A stretch of 64,000 bases of DNA from Caulobacter endophyticus (GCF_003116815.1 NZ_QDKQ01000034.1:1-64000); one strand, 5' to 3'; counted from the stretch's first letter, positions 34,781-45,722 are shown. Numbers and translations are program-made. Notes: generated by a model from the letters alone, not told the origin.

Positions 34781-34788
34781 ACTGGAGA

Positions 34789-36990
<2,202 letters not shown>

Positions 36991-37106
36991 CACATTCCCC
37001 AGTGCATGCATGAAAGCGCCCGCTCTGAAGGCGGGTCGATCGCAGGCTGGGGTCGGCGTCAGAAATATGTCAACGCTTTTGTATCGATATTATTCGAAGC
37101 GATATA

Positions 37107-37127
37107 GGCGCCCACCGGTGAGGCGCC
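37107..37127. promoter_or_regulatory. CACCGGTG dyad flanked by GGCGCC repeats upstream of the receptor
   Basis: GGCGCC on both sides of CACCGGTG, about 120 bases before ATG 36990. An operator is possible but spacing is asymmetric and it is far from the start. Confidence 0.25.
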
Positions 37128-37161
37128 CCTCCCGCTGCCGCCGCTCCCTCCGCTGCCTCCC

Positions 37162-37205
37162 CTCGTCATCCCGGCTCTACGCTACGCTTCGGCCGGGATG
37201 ACGAG
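37162..37205. repeat. Palindromic repeat, family C (short copy), after the GH67 gene
   Basis: 13-bp arms CTCGTCATCCCGG / CCGGGATGACGAG with an 18-base loop containing TACGCTACGCTTCGG. The arms match the outer arms of 27971-28071. It lies 23 bases beyond the alpha-glucuronidase stop and may act as its terminator. Confidence 0.8.
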
Positions 37206-37228
37206 CTGAAGTGGTGGGGCTTCTGGCC

Positions 37229-39370
37229 TCAAATCCCCGGCGCGAACGGGAACTGCATCGCCTCATAGGCCTCCAGACTCAGCGGCGGCGGCGCCTCGCC
37301 CTTGGGCAGGGGCAGGCCGTTGATCGACTGGAAATAGGCGATCGAGGCGTCGCGCCACCACTGGGCCTCGCGGCGCTGAATGGCCAGATAGGCCGCCACC
37401 TCGCCGTGGCGCTCGGCGTCGACGTAGGGCGAAAGATCCGCCCAGGTCGCCTGCATGCCGCCGACCGTCTTCACGCCGCGCGAATAGCGGCCGACGAGTT
37501 CGTCCCATAGCGGCCGACCCGAACGGGTGCGATAGCCCCATGGCAGGTGGTGGAACCACAGCAGGTCCTTCTCGTCGACCGTTGACAGGTCGGAGAACCC
37601 GGCCGCGGCCGGCGGGGCGTACTGGGCCACCGCGTTGCTGCCCTTGGCCGTGCGGTCGAAGCCGATCCCGGCCTTGTCGGCCCGGTGGTAGTAGACGCTC
37701 GTCCAGTCGGCGCGCTCGCCGCCGGCGACCCAGGGCCCGGGTCCGTAGTGATGGCTGCGGCCCATCAGGTGGTGCAGGCCCATCGGGGTCATGTAGTCGA
37801 CCACCGCCTCGCGCGAGCCCATCATCATCGCCACGGCCGGCCCCACGAAGCGCTTGTCGGGCGAGAAGGCCATCGCCGCCCAGTCACGGGCGATGGCTTC
37901 CGATGAAGCCTCCGGATCCCAGGCCAGCCGCCCGAAGGCGTACCAGTTGGCCTGGTCGAACTGCGAGCCGCTCCAGTTGCGGTCGGTCCCGATATTGGCC
38001 ACGCCCGCCATCAGGGTGCGGGAATAGCCATGCAGCTTGCCGTCCACGACCTTGGCCACGGTCGACCCCTTGCCCGCGGCCAAGGTGTCGGCCTTGAGCA
38101 CCTCCTCCCACATGGGACCCAGGTAGGCCAGGTGTGTGGAGAAGCCGAGATATTCCTTGGTGATCTGGAACTCCATGCCGAGGTTGGTCTTCGGCATCGC
38201 CCCGAACAGCGGGTGGAACGGCTCGCGCGGCTGGAAGTCGATCGCGCCGTTCTTGACCTGGACGATGACGTTCTCGGCGAACTGGCCGTCGAACGGCTTG
38301 AACTCCGAATAGCCCTGCTTGGCGCGATCGTCGGGCTGCTCGTGCGAATAGACGAAGGCCCGCCACATCACGATGCCGCCGTGCGGCCCCACCGCCTGCG
38401 CCAGCATGTTGGCCCCGTCGGCGTGGGTGCGGCCATAGTCCTGCGGACCCGGCTGGCCCTCGGAATTGGCCTTCACCAGGAAGCCTCCGAAGTCGGGAAT
38501 GGCCTTGTAGATCTCGTCGGCCTTGGACTTCCAGAAGGCGCGCACGGCCGGGTCCAGCGGGTCGGCGGTCTTTAGTCCCCCGATCTCGATCGGCGAGGAG
38601 AACCGGGCCGACAGATAGACCTTGATGCCATAGGGCCGGAAGGTGTCGGCCAGGGCGGCGGCCTTGGCGATATAGGGCGCGGTCAGGCTGTCGGACTTGG
38701 CGTTGACGTTGTTGAGCACCGCCCCGTTGATCCCGATCGAGGCGTTGGCGCGGGCGTAGTCGACATAGCGCGGGTCCCTGACGTCGGGCAGCCGCCACCA
38801 GTCCCAGATCGACTGGCCCGCATAGCCGCGCTCGACGCTGCGATCCAGGTTGTCCCAGTGGTTCAGCAGCCGGTAGCGGACCTTTGGGGCGTCGACGAGA
38901 TCCAGCCGGTCGATCGGTTGGCGGGTCTGGATCAGCGCCAGGTAGCGATAGACGCCGTGCAGCACCCCGACGTCGGTGTTGGCGGCGATCACAGTGACGG
39001 ACCGGCCGCCCTCGATGAGGGTGCGGATGCGGTAGCCCTCGGCGCCGGCGGCCTCCAGCGGCAGGTTCAGCGTGGCGATGCGAGGCGAAGACCTGGGCGT
39101 GCCCAGCAGGATCTCGCCGCCTCCGTCGCGACGCTCGCCCAGCAGGCCGGCGAGGCCGCGTTCCAGTTCGGCGCGGGCGACCGTCAGGGCTGGCGTGTCG
39201 GCGACCGGCGCGATCGTTCCGGCCGAGGCGCGATAGACGCCGGCCGCGCCGGCCTCCACCGGCCGATAGCGGAGCCACAGGTCATGGCCGTCCTCGGCCC
39301 GGGCGATCAGCGGCGCCAGCAGCAGGCCGGCAGCCAGGAAGAGCCCTCGAAGCATGTGGCTCGGTCGCAT
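37229..39370 (-). CDS. Alpha-glucuronidase, GH67
   Basis: 713 aa from ATG 39370, preceded by GGGGAGACGCG. Signal peptide about 1-25 (MLRGLFLAAGLLLAPLIARA). GH67 enzymes release (4-O-methyl)glucuronic acid from the non-reducing end of xylo-oligosaccharides. The catalytic residues fit: Glu304 in KANSEGQPG, Asp378 in GAIDFQP and Glu406 in QITKEY have almost the same mutual spacing as Glu292/Asp365/Glu393 of the Cellvibrio enzyme. It is divergent from manD across a region with a perfect GntR-type operator. The released glucuronate would enter the ManD route. Confidence 0.95.
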   Translation of the reverse strand: MRPSHMLRGLFLAAGLLLAPLIARAEDGHDLWLRYRPVEAGAAGVYRASAGTIAPVADTPALTVARAELERGLAGLLGERRDGGGEILLGTPRSSPRIATLNLPLEAAGAEGYRIRTLIEGGRSVTVIAANTDVGVLHGVYRYLALIQTRQPIDRLDLVDAPKVRYRLLNHWDNLDRSVERGYAGQSIWDWWRLPDVRDPRYVDYARANASIGINGAVLNNVNAKSDSLTAPYIAKAAALADTFRPYGIKVYLSARFSSPIEIGGLKTADPLDPAVRAFWKSKADEIYKAIPDFGGFLVKANSEGQPGPQDYGRTHADGANMLAQAVGPHGGIVMWRAFVYSHEQPDDRAKQGYSEFKPFDGQFAENVIVQVKNGAIDFQPREPFHPLFGAMPKTNLGMEFQITKEYLGFSTHLAYLGPMWEEVLKADTLAAGKGSTVAKVVDGKLHGYSRTLMAGVANIGTDRNWSGSQFDQANWYAFGRLAWDPEASSEAIARDWAAMAFSPDKRFVGPAVAMMMGSREAVVDYMTPMGLHHLMGRSHHYGPGPWVAGGERADWTSVYYHRADKAGIGFDRTAKGSNAVAQYAPPAAAGFSDLSTVDEKDLLWFHHLPWGYRTRSGRPLWDELVGRYSRGVKTVGGMQATWADLSPYVDAERHGEVAAYLAIQRREAQWWRDASIAYFQSINGLPLPKGEAPPPLSLEAYEAMQFPFAPGI

Positions 39371-39440
39371 CGCGTCTCCCCGTTTCATATGCGGCGGCCG
39401 TCTGGCGCGGCCTGAGAGGTGGTCGAGTCTTTGCCACCTT

Positions 39441-39455
39441 ATTGGTCTGACCAAT
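39441..39455. promoter_or_regulatory. FadR/UxuR-type operator between GH67 and manD
   Basis: ATTGGTCTGACCAAT is a perfect 7-1-7 palindrome and contains TGGTCTGACCA, an exact fit to the FadR-subfamily consensus TnGTnnnACnA. On the plus side TTGACA (39459-39464) follows as a possible -35 for manD. On the minus side it sits in the 17-base spacer between TTGTCA and ATAAGG, a possible GH67 promoter. The GntR regulator encoded at 40882 is the obvious candidate. Confidence 0.8.
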
Positions 39456-39568
39456 GGATTGACAACCTTCTCGTCGCGTTTAAACGAAAGGGGCCAGATC
39501 GCTCGCGGGCCGCTTGCCCGCCAAGACCTCGTCGCCGGCGCAACCGGCGGCGCCGCAGAAAGACGCCG

Positions 39569-40780
39569 ATGCTCAAGATCACAGCCGCCAGGGTCATCGT
39601 CACCTGCCCGGGGCGCAACTTCGTCACCCTGAAGATCGAGACCAGCGACGGCGTCTACGGCATCGGCGACGCCACCCTGAACGGGCGCGAGCTGGCCGTG
39701 GCCAGCTACCTCAACGACCACGTCATTCCGTGCCTGATCGGCCGCGACGCCCATCAGATCGAGGACATCTGGCAGTACCTCTACAAGGGCGCCTATTGGC
39801 GGCGCGGGCCGGTGACCATGTCGGCCATCGCCGCCGTCGACATGGCCCTGTGGGACATCAAGGCCAAGGTCGCGAACCTGCCGCTGTACCAGCTGCTGGG
39901 CGGGGCCTGCCGCACCGGCGTCATGGTCTACGGCCACGCCAACGGCGCCAGCATCGAGGAGACCCTCGACAACGCCGCCGCCTATGCCGAGCAGGGCTAC
40001 AAGGCCATCCGCCTGCAGTCTGGCGTGCCCGGACTGAAGACCGTCTATGGCGTCTCCAAGGACCGCTTCTTCTACGAACCGGCCGACGCGGCGCTGCCCA
40101 GCGAGAGCGTCTGGTCGACCGAGAAGTACCTGCGCAGCGTGCCGCCGCTTTTCGAGGCCGCGCGCGAGAAACTGGGCTGGGACGTGCATCTGCTGCACGA
40201 CGTGCACCATCGCCTCACCCCCATCGAGGCCGGACGCCTGGGTAGGGACCTGGAGCCTTACCGCCCGTTCTGGATGGAGGACGCCACCCCGGCCGAGAAC
40301 CAGGCCAACTTCCGCCTGATCCGCCAGCACACCACCACGCCCCTGGCCGTGGGCGAGGTGTTCAACTCGATCTGGGACTGCAAGCAGCTGATCGAGGAAC
40401 AGCTGATCGACTACATCCGCGCCACGGTGGTGCACGCCGGCGGCATCACCCACCTGCGCCGCGTGGCCGCCTTCGCCGACATGCATGGCGTGCGCACCGG
40501 CTGTCACGGGGCCACGGACCTTTCGCCGATCTGCATGGCCGCGGCCCTGCATTTCGACCTGTCGATCCCCAATTTCGGCATCCAGGAATACATGCGCCAT
40601 ACGGCCGAGACAGACGCAGTGTTCCCGCACGCCTACAGCTTCGAGGACGGCATGCTGCATCCGGGCGAGGCCCCGGGCCTGGGGGTCGACATCGACGAGG
40701 CGCTGGCGGCGAAATATCCCTACAGCCGCGCCTACCTGCCGGTGGCCCGCCGAGAGGACGGGTCCATGCATGACTGGTGA
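39569..40780 (+). CDS. manD: D-mannonate dehydratase, enolase superfamily (ManD)
   Basis: 403 aa. Converts D-mannonate to 2-keto-3-deoxygluconate in hexuronate catabolism. Metal ligands Asp211 (LLHDVHH), Glu237 (WMEDATP) and Glu263 (AVGEVFN), and catalytic Arg148, Tyr160 and His213, each sit one position after the numbers known for the Novosphingobium ManD. N-terminal capping domain about 1-115. ATG 39569 matches the family start MLKI. It is divergent from GH67 and upstream of a GntR gene; a uronate isomerase and mannonate oxidoreductase needed between glucuronate and mannonate are not in this window. Confidence 0.95.
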   Translation: MLKITAARVIVTCPGRNFVTLKIETSDGVYGIGDATLNGRELAVASYLNDHVIPCLIGRDAHQIEDIWQYLYKGAYWRRGPVTMSAIAAVDMALWDIKAKVANLPLYQLLGGACRTGVMVYGHANGASIEETLDNAAAYAEQGYKAIRLQSGVPGLKTVYGVSKDRFFYEPADAALPSESVWSTEKYLRSVPPLFEAAREKLGWDVHLLHDVHHRLTPIEAGRLGRDLEPYRPFWMEDATPAENQANFRLIRQHTTTPLAVGEVFNSIWDCKQLIEEQLIDYIRATVVHAGGITHLRRVAAFADMHGVRTGCHGATDLSPICMAAALHFDLSIPNFGIQEYMRHTAETDAVFPHAYSFEDGMLHPGEAPGLGVDIDEALAAKYPYSRAYLPVARREDGSMHDW

Positions 40781-40795
40781 GATCCGCGCAGGATC

Positions 40796-40807
40796 TTGTC
40801 AGACCAA
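40796..40807 (+). promoter_or_regulatory. FadR/UxuR-type operator upstream of the gntR gene
   Basis: TTGTCAGACCAA contains TTGTCAGACCA, matching TnGTnnnACnA. The 12-mer CTTGTCAGACCA is identical to one upstream of the GH3 gene. It suggests autoregulation. Confidence 0.65.
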
Positions 40808-40881
40808 ATAGCGGCGGCGCCCGACAAGGGTTATGTTATCGATGAGGGACCATAGGTTCCGCGCGTCGATTCCAGGAAGCC

Positions 40882-41634
40882 ATGTCGGACAACGTCAAGC
40901 TCTACCGCAAAATCGCGGACACCGTCGCTGACGCCATCGAGGCGGGCCAGTACAAGCTGGGCGACCGCCTGCCGACCGAGCGCGAACTGGCCGAGCAGTT
41001 CGGCGTCTCCCGCCCCACCCTGCGCGAGGCGATGATCGCCCTGGAAATGCTGGGCATGATCGAGGCCCGCCACGGCCTGGGCATCTATGTCACCGGCGAC
41101 GTTCGCCCCGTGGCTCCGCAAGCCGCCGAGCGCGAGACCGAGATCGGCGCCTTCGAACTGATCGAAGCCCGCCGCCTGTTCGAGGGCGAGGCCGCGGCCC
41201 TGGCCGCCACCTCGATCACCGAGGAACAGATCGCCCAGCTGGAAAGCCTGCTCGAGCGCATGCACGAGGAGGAGGAGATCCGGGGCGAGGACGCCGATCG
41301 CGAGTTCCACCTCGTGATCGCCGCGGCCACCGGCAACGGCGCGATCATCGCCACGATCGAGAACCTGTGGGACTGGCGCAACCGCTCGGCCCTGGCCCGC
41401 AACATCCTGACCCGCGCCCGCGGCATGGGGCTGGAGCCTCGCATCGCCGAGCACCGCCGGGTGGTCGAGGCCCTGAAGGCCCGCGATCCGGCCGCCGCCC
41501 GCCAGGCCATGCGCGACCACCTCGAACGGGTCATCGAGCACCTGCTGCACGCCACAGAGACCGAGGCCGTCGAGCGCGCCCAGCAGGAAACCAACGCCCG
41601 CCGCGACGCCATCGCCAAGCGCGTGGCCATCTAG
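40882..41634 (+). CDS. GntR-family (FadR/FCD subfamily) regulator, UxuR-like
   Basis: 250 aa. Winged helix-turn-helix about 5-75 (KLYRKIADTVADAIEAGQYK, GDRLPTERELAEQFGVSRPT, LREAMIALEMLGMIEARHG) with the GntR hallmark LGDRLPTERELAEQ. The C-terminal FCD domain (about 95-225) has metal/ligand residues in EARRLFEGEAA, DADREFHLVIAAATGN and EHRRVVEALKARDP. FCD proteins sense carboxylic or sugar acids; next to manD the likely effector is glucuronate, mannonate or KDG. An operator lies 75 bases upstream and identical cores precede manD/GH67 and GH3. Confidence 0.93.
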   Translation: MSDNVKLYRKIADTVADAIEAGQYKLGDRLPTERELAEQFGVSRPTLREAMIALEMLGMIEARHGLGIYVTGDVRPVAPQAAERETEIGAFELIEARRLFEGEAAALAATSITEEQIAQLESLLERMHEEEEIRGEDADREFHLVIAAATGNGAIIATIENLWDWRNRSALARNILTRARGMGLEPRIAEHRRVVEALKARDPAAARQAMRDHLERVIEHLLHATETEAVERAQQETNARRDAIAKRVAI

Positions 41635-41643
41635 AACGCAAAA

Positions 41644-41668
41644 CGCCCCGGCGGAAACCGCCGGGACG
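41644..41668. terminator. Stem-loop after gntR
   Basis: CGCCCCGGCGG / CCGCCGGGACG around AAA, with one mismatch; only a weak T-containing tail. It lies between the convergent gntR and triple-repeat genes. Confidence 0.6.
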
Positions 41669-41690
41669 TCGTTGCATAGGCGCTCGAGCC

Positions 41691-42998
41691 CTAGGTCGGC
41701 GTGCGCACGGCCATGCCGCGGAGCCAGAAGTAGGTGGAGCCCGAGCTGGCCACCTGCAGGCTGAAGGTGTTGGCGCCGGCCTTCACCAGTTGCGGCGGCA
41801 CCACGAAGTAGTTGGCCTGGTAGCCGAAGCCGCCGCCGGGCACGACGTAGTTGGCGATGATCTGCGTGCCGTTGACGCTGAGGCTGACCGGAGCGTTGCC
41901 TTCCTGGTCGCCGTTGCGCGACACCAGCCCGTCGAACTCGAACATCAGCGCCGCCGAGGCCGAGTCGGCTTGATAGGTGACCGCCACCACGCCGTTCTGG
42001 GCGATCTTCACGTGGTCGCCGGCGAAGCTGCCGTCGTTCTGCGAGACCGCCAGCTGATTGGTCTTCGGCGGCGAGACCGAGAAGTCCGCCGTGGCGACCG
42101 GCGTGTAGAACTGGCCCTTGGAGACGGCGAAGTCATAGAGCCAGAAGAAGGTGGTCGCGTTGGGCGACACCGTCAGGACGATGGTGTTGGCGCCGGACAC
42201 GCAGAGCTCTGCGGGCACGGCCACCTCGACCCACTGCGGCCCGAAGCCGCCGCCCGGAACGGTGTAGTCGGCCAGGATCGGCTTGCCGTTGAAGATCAGC
42301 GAGATCGGCGAATAGCCGTCCTGGTTGCCGTTGCGCGACACCAGCCCGTAGAGAGCGACGCTGACCTGGGCGCCGGGACCAAGATCGGTCAGCGAGAACT
42401 GCAGGCCGAAGCTGCTGTTCTGAGCGTACTTGTAGTGGTCGTTCGCGAAGGTCCCGCCGTTGGTGGTGATCGACAGCCCGGGGCTCAGGGCGACCGGCGA
42501 GACTCGCAGGCTGGCGGCCAGAGCCTTGCCCACATAGGGACCGGAGACGAAATCGATTTCCAGGCCATAGAGCCAGAAGAAGGTCTGGGCGTTGCCATCC
42601 ACCTGCAGCTGCAGGGCGTTGGCGCCGGCCTTCAGCAGAGCTGCGGGGATCGGGAGGATCGCGTCCTGCGGGCCGAACCCGCCGCCTGGAATGGTGAAGC
42701 CCGAGACCACCTGGCCGCCGTTGACCTGCACCGAGATCGGCGAGAAGCCGTCCCGGTCTCCGTTACGCGACACCAGCCCCGTCACCCGCACCGCCAAGGT
42801 CTTGGTGAAGGCGTTGGCGTCCAGGTTGAACTGCACGGTGACGGTCTGGTTGTTGCCCAGGCGCTGGTGATCACCGGCGGGCGTTCCGCCCAGGGCCGTG
42901 ATCGACAGGCCCTGGGTGATCGGCGGCGAGGTGTTGAAGACGGCGGCGCCGAGCACGAGGCCGATGGCGGCGGTGTCGGTCGAGACGATGGCGTTCAT
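41691..42998 (-). CDS. Three-repeat beta-rich protein, probably carbohydrate-binding
   Basis: 435 aa with an excellent SD (GGAGGAAAC) before ATG 42998. It is built of three tandem repeats of about 130 residues (about 22-150, 165-295, 310-433). Each starts with a (G/N)DH...N block, has GLVSRNG(D/N)(R/Q)(D/E)G..P(I/V)S, then the invariant PGGGFG.Q, then a L..(A/S)GAN...L.V block, and ends FFWLY or YFWL. The alternating pattern suggests jelly-roll beta-sandwich modules like carbohydrate-binding modules. No signal peptide and no membrane segment. It is encoded 41 bases after the GH18-like gene, so the two proteins probably act together. I do not recognise the repeat as a named family. Confidence 0.75.
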   Translation of the reverse strand: MNAIVSTDTAAIGLVLGAAVFNTSPPITQGLSITALGGTPAGDHQRLGNNQTVTVQFNLDANAFTKTLAVRVTGLVSRNGDRDGFSPISVQVNGGQVVSGFTIPGGGFGPQDAILPIPAALLKAGANALQLQVDGNAQTFFWLYGLEIDFVSGPYVGKALAASLRVSPVALSPGLSITTNGGTFANDHYKYAQNSSFGLQFSLTDLGPGAQVSVALYGLVSRNGNQDGYSPISLIFNGKPILADYTVPGGGFGPQWVEVAVPAELCVSGANTIVLTVSPNATTFFWLYDFAVSKGQFYTPVATADFSVSPPKTNQLAVSQNDGSFAGDHVKIAQNGVVAVTYQADSASAALMFEFDGLVSRNGDQEGNAPVSLSVNGTQIIANYVVPGGGFGYQANYFVVPPQLVKAGANTFSLQVASSGSTYFWLRGMAVRTPT

Positions 42999-43039
42999 GA
43001 TGTTTCCTCCTTGATTTGAACTCGGTTTCGAACTCGCAC

Positions 43040-43822
43040 TCAGGACAAATTGGCGGCGATCTCGGCGCACCAGGTGGCAGTCTCGTCCGGCGACGGCGCG
43101 TTGAGATTCCAGAGCATGATGCCGGCCTTGGACGCCCCGGTCGGGTTCCAGGAGGCCAGCGGCGCCAGGTCGGCGAAGGCGGTGTTCTGTCCGGCGTTGG
43201 CGGCGTCGGCGACGCCGATGGCGACCTTCTCGGGGCCGACCAGATCGGCGTATTGCCCGAACAGAGCCTGCTGGCCAGCGACGCCGTTCCAGTAGGCCAT
43301 GGTGGCGACGAACGAGATCTGGTCCCTGGCCTTGGCCAGATAGGCGTCGCGTTGGGGCCCCAGATAGACCGGCAGGGTCAGCAGGGCGTCGGGGCCCAGC
43401 GCCGCGCGCAGGGCGGCGATGACCTGCACGAAGTTGCCGTCGGGCGTGTAGGAGGGATCCTCGTTGTCGAGGTCGACCCCGTCCAGGCCCCAGTCGTCGA
43501 TCACGATCGCCTTGACGTTGGCGGCGTAGGTCTGCGGATCGAGATTGCCCCAGCCGCCGGGATGGCCATCCCAGTTCGGCTTGCCGTTGATCGACATCAG
43601 CACCTTGACGCCCCTCGCCTGCAGGGCCTTCGCGCCGGCGCGGATCTCGTCGGCGCTGTGCTTGCTGGTCAGGAAGTCGAGCGTGATGGTGTCGCCCTGG
43701 TCGCTGGGCGCGTTCACCGCAAAGGCTAGCGCAACCACGCCGACGGTGTCCGGCGTCTCCTCCAGGGACGGCCCGCCTTCGTTGTAGCCGAGCCAGTAGG
43801 CCATGAAAGTTTGATTGGTCAC
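43040..43822 (-). CDS. GH18-family chitinase/endo-N-acetylglucosaminidase-like protein
   Basis: 260 aa from GTG 43822 with AGGGGG upstream; ATG 43804 or 43849 are alternatives. A compact TIM barrel: first strand FMAYWLGY, then VKVLMSINGKP (the S-x-G-G-like strand 3) and the GH18 catalytic motif DGVDLDNE at about 114-121, with Glu121 the predicted acid/base and its two Asp partners present. ATMAYWNG and IMLWNLN form later strands. It should cleave beta-1,4 N-acetylglucosamine links in chitin or glycans. No signal peptide, which is unusual for GH18. Operon with the triple-repeat protein downstream. Confidence 0.82.
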   Translation of the reverse strand: MTNQTFMAYWLGYNEGGPSLEETPDTVGVVALAFAVNAPSDQGDTITLDFLTSKHSADEIRAGAKALQARGVKVLMSINGKPNWDGHPGGWGNLDPQTYAANVKAIVIDDWGLDGVDLDNEDPSYTPDGNFVQVIAALRAALGPDALLTLPVYLGPQRDAYLAKARDQISFVATMAYWNGVAGQQALFGQYADLVGPEKVAIGVADAANAGQNTAFADLAPLASWNPTGASKAGIMLWNLNAPSPDETATWCAEIAANLS

Positions 43823-43939
43823 GTGCGCCCCCTTGATCACAAAACACAACCTTAGGGAGGTATTGTCAAAAATGAATCCTTAAGATGTGCGATTCCGCAC
43901 ACCCAACCCAAGGACGCGGAAACTCGCAGATCCGCCAAC

Positions 43940-43954
43940 TAGACGACCGGTCTA
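43940..43954. promoter_or_regulatory. TetR-type operator upstream of the tetR/oxidoreductase pair
   Basis: TAGACGACCGGTCTA: arms TAGAC / GTCTA around GACCG, with an inner perfect GACCGGTC. It resembles NemR/AcrR-type boxes (TAGACC...GGTCTA). It lies 22 bases before the tetR start and probably mediates autorepression. Confidence 0.7.
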
Positions 43955-43975
43955 TTATTTCCTACATAGCAGGCC

Positions 43976-44569
43976 ATGAGCGCCCGCAAGAAATCAGAGA
44001 TCACCCGCGAACACATCCTGGCTGTGGGCCGCGAGCTGGTTCTGCGCCAGGGGTTCGGGGGCATGGGCCTGAAGGAGCTGCTTGACGCCAGCGGCGTGCC
44101 GAAGGGTTCGTTCTACTACTATTTCGCCTCCAAAGAGGCGTTCGGCTGCGCCCTGCTGGAAGACTATTGCGCCGCGTACGGCGCCAAGCTCGCCGGCCTG
44201 TTCGACACCGACGCCAGCGGCCGCCAGCGCCTCATGGCCTACTGGAACGTCTGGCTGGATGGCGACACCGCCTGCGGCATGGCCGACCGCTGCCTGGTGG
44301 TGAAACTAGGCGCCGAGATCTCCGACCTGTCGGAAGACATGCGGCGGATCCTGGACACGGGCGTGGAGCGCCTGGTGCGCCGCATCGCCGCCGTCATTGT
44401 CGAGGGCCGTGACGACGGCTCCCTGCCCGGCTCGGGCGATCCGATGGCCACGGCCCGGACGATGTACGCCCTGTGGCTGGGCGCGGCCATTCTCGCCAAG
44501 CTTTCCAAGGATCAAGGCCCGCTGCGCGAGGCCTTGGCCACCACCGAGACCCTGCTCGCGGCCGCCTGA
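43976..44569 (+). CDS. TetR-family regulator (NemR-like)
   Basis: 197 aa. HTH about 8-55 (TREHILAVGRELVLRQGFGG, MGLKELLDASGVPKGSFYYY, FASKEAFGCALLEDYCAAYG), the classical TetR sequence. The C-terminal domain includes a Cys in DTACGMADRCLVVK, as in TetR proteins that sense electrophiles through cysteine. A strong palindromic operator precedes it. It is followed 33 bases later by a quinone-reductase-like gene, the usual target. Confidence 0.92.
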   Translation: MSARKKSEITREHILAVGRELVLRQGFGGMGLKELLDASGVPKGSFYYYFASKEAFGCALLEDYCAAYGAKLAGLFDTDASGRQRLMAYWNVWLDGDTACGMADRCLVVKLGAEISDLSEDMRRILDTGVERLVRRIAAVIVEGRDDGSLPGSGDPMATARTMYALWLGAAILAKLSKDQGPLREALATTETLLAAA

Positions 44570-44602
44570 GGCCGCCCCGTCCATAACCATAAGGAGAACA
44601 CC

Positions 44603-45580
44603 ATGCGCAGCGCGATCCACGAGACCTTTGGCGATCCGGCCGAAGTCCTTGTCCTGGCCGACAGCCCGATCCCCGAGCCCGGCCCCGGCAAGGTGCGGGT
44701 GCGCACCCTGCTCTCGCCGATCCACAACCACGACCTTTGGACCGTGCGCGGCAACTACGGCTACAAGCCCGCCCTGCCCGCCATCGGCGGCAGCGAGGCC
44801 GTCGGGATCGTCGACGCCGTCGGCGAAGGCGTCGATGCGGCCCTGGTCGGCCAGCGCTTCGCCGTGGCCGGCGTGCACGGCAGCTGGGCCGAATATTTCA
44901 TCGCCTCGGCCGCCGGCCTCGTGCCCGTGCCCGACGCCATCCCCGACGAAGCCGCCGCCCAGCTGATCGCCATGCCGTTCAGCGCGATCACCCTGCTCGA
45001 GACCCTGGGCGTCGAGGCCGGCGACTGGGTGGCCCAGAACACCGCCAACGGCGCGGTCGGCAAGACCCTGGCCATGCTGGCCAAGGCCCGCGGCGTTAAC
45101 GTCATCAACCTCGTGCGCCGCGACGCCGGCGTTGCCGAACTGGCCGGGCTAGGCATCGACAACGCCGTCTCGACCGCCGACGCCGACTGGAAGAAGAAGG
45201 TCGCCGAACTGACCGGCGGCGCGCCGATCAAGGCCGCCGTCGACTCCATCGGCGGAACCGCCTCGGGCGACATGGCCGACCTTCTGGGCGAGAACGGCCT
45301 GCTCGTTTCGTTTGGCTCGATGACCGGCGAGCCGATGCAGATCTCGTCGGGCACGGTGATCTTCAAGCAGCTGACCGTGAAGGGTTTCTGGGGCTCGACG
45401 GTCTCGGCCAACATGGCCCCGGACCTGCGCCGCAAGCTGATCGGGGAGCTGCTGACCCAGGTGGCCGCCGGCAAGCTGAAGCTGCCGACCGACGGCGTCT
45501 ACGGCCTCGACCAGGTCGCCGACGCCGTGAAGGCCTCGCTGACCCCGGGCAAGACCGGCAAGGTGCTGCTGCGGCCTTGA
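44603..45580 (+). CDS. MDR-family NAD(P)H-dependent oxidoreductase (quinone/enoyl reductase-like)
   Basis: 325 aa, SD AAGGAG before ATG 44603. GroES-like N-domain (SPIHNHDLWTVRGNYGYKPALP, GGSEAVGIVDAVGEGV) and Rossmann C-domain (NTANGAVGKTLAMLAKARGV, VINLVRRDAGV, DSIGGTASGDMADLLGENGLL). The zinc ligands of alcohol dehydrogenases are missing, pointing to a zinc-free quinone or 2-enoyl reductase. Its pairing with a NemR-like TetR suggests detoxification of quinones or reactive aldehydes; inference from context. Confidence 0.9.
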   Translation: MRSAIHETFGDPAEVLVLADSPIPEPGPGKVRVRTLLSPIHNHDLWTVRGNYGYKPALPAIGGSEAVGIVDAVGEGVDAALVGQRFAVAGVHGSWAEYFIASAAGLVPVPDAIPDEAAAQLIAMPFSAITLLETLGVEAGDWVAQNTANGAVGKTLAMLAKARGVNVINLVRRDAGVAELAGLGIDNAVSTADADWKKKVAELTGGAPIKAAVDSIGGTASGDMADLLGENGLLVSFGSMTGEPMQISSGTVIFKQLTVKGFWGSTVSANMAPDLRRKLIGELLTQVAAGKLKLPTDGVYGLDQVADAVKASLTPGKTGKVLLRP

Positions 45581-45590
45581 TTCAGCGGCT

Positions 45591-45627
45591 GAAACCTCGC
45601 CCTTCGACAAGCTCAGGGTGAGGTTTC
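45591..45627. repeat. Inverted repeat with CTTCGACAAGCTCAGGGTGAG core
   Basis: GAAACCTCGCCCT / AGGGTGAGGTTTC arms around TCGACAAGCTC. This core is a widespread dispersed intergenic sequence in proteobacteria. Just after the oxidoreductase stop; may aid termination. Confidence 0.7.
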
Positions 45628-45647
45628 TCCAGCGCCGCGAGCTATGA

Positions 45648-45722
45648 GTGGTCCTCACCCAGAGCCCGTTCCCCCGGGCCGACCTTTGGTCGGCCCGAGC
45701 ATGAACTCCGGGCGAGGACCAC
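45648..45722. repeat. Nested inverted repeat between convergent genes
   Basis: Outer arms GTGGTCCTC / GAGGACCAC and a perfect inner 10-bp stem CGGGCCGACC / GGTCGGCCCG with a TTT loop (45675-45697). It sits between the oxidoreductase and the SCO1 gene and probably terminates both. Confidence 0.75.

Noticed and set aside
39419-39568. N-terminal extension of manD back to an upstream in-frame start
   Set aside because: It would translate through the operator and promoter; ATG 39569 gives the family N-terminus and aligns catalytic residues with known ManD numbering.
39371-40771. Extension of the GH67 reading frame upstream over manD (more than 1100 codons in total)
   Set aside because: The signal peptide and SD place the start at 39370; the rest is antisense to a clear enolase-superfamily gene.
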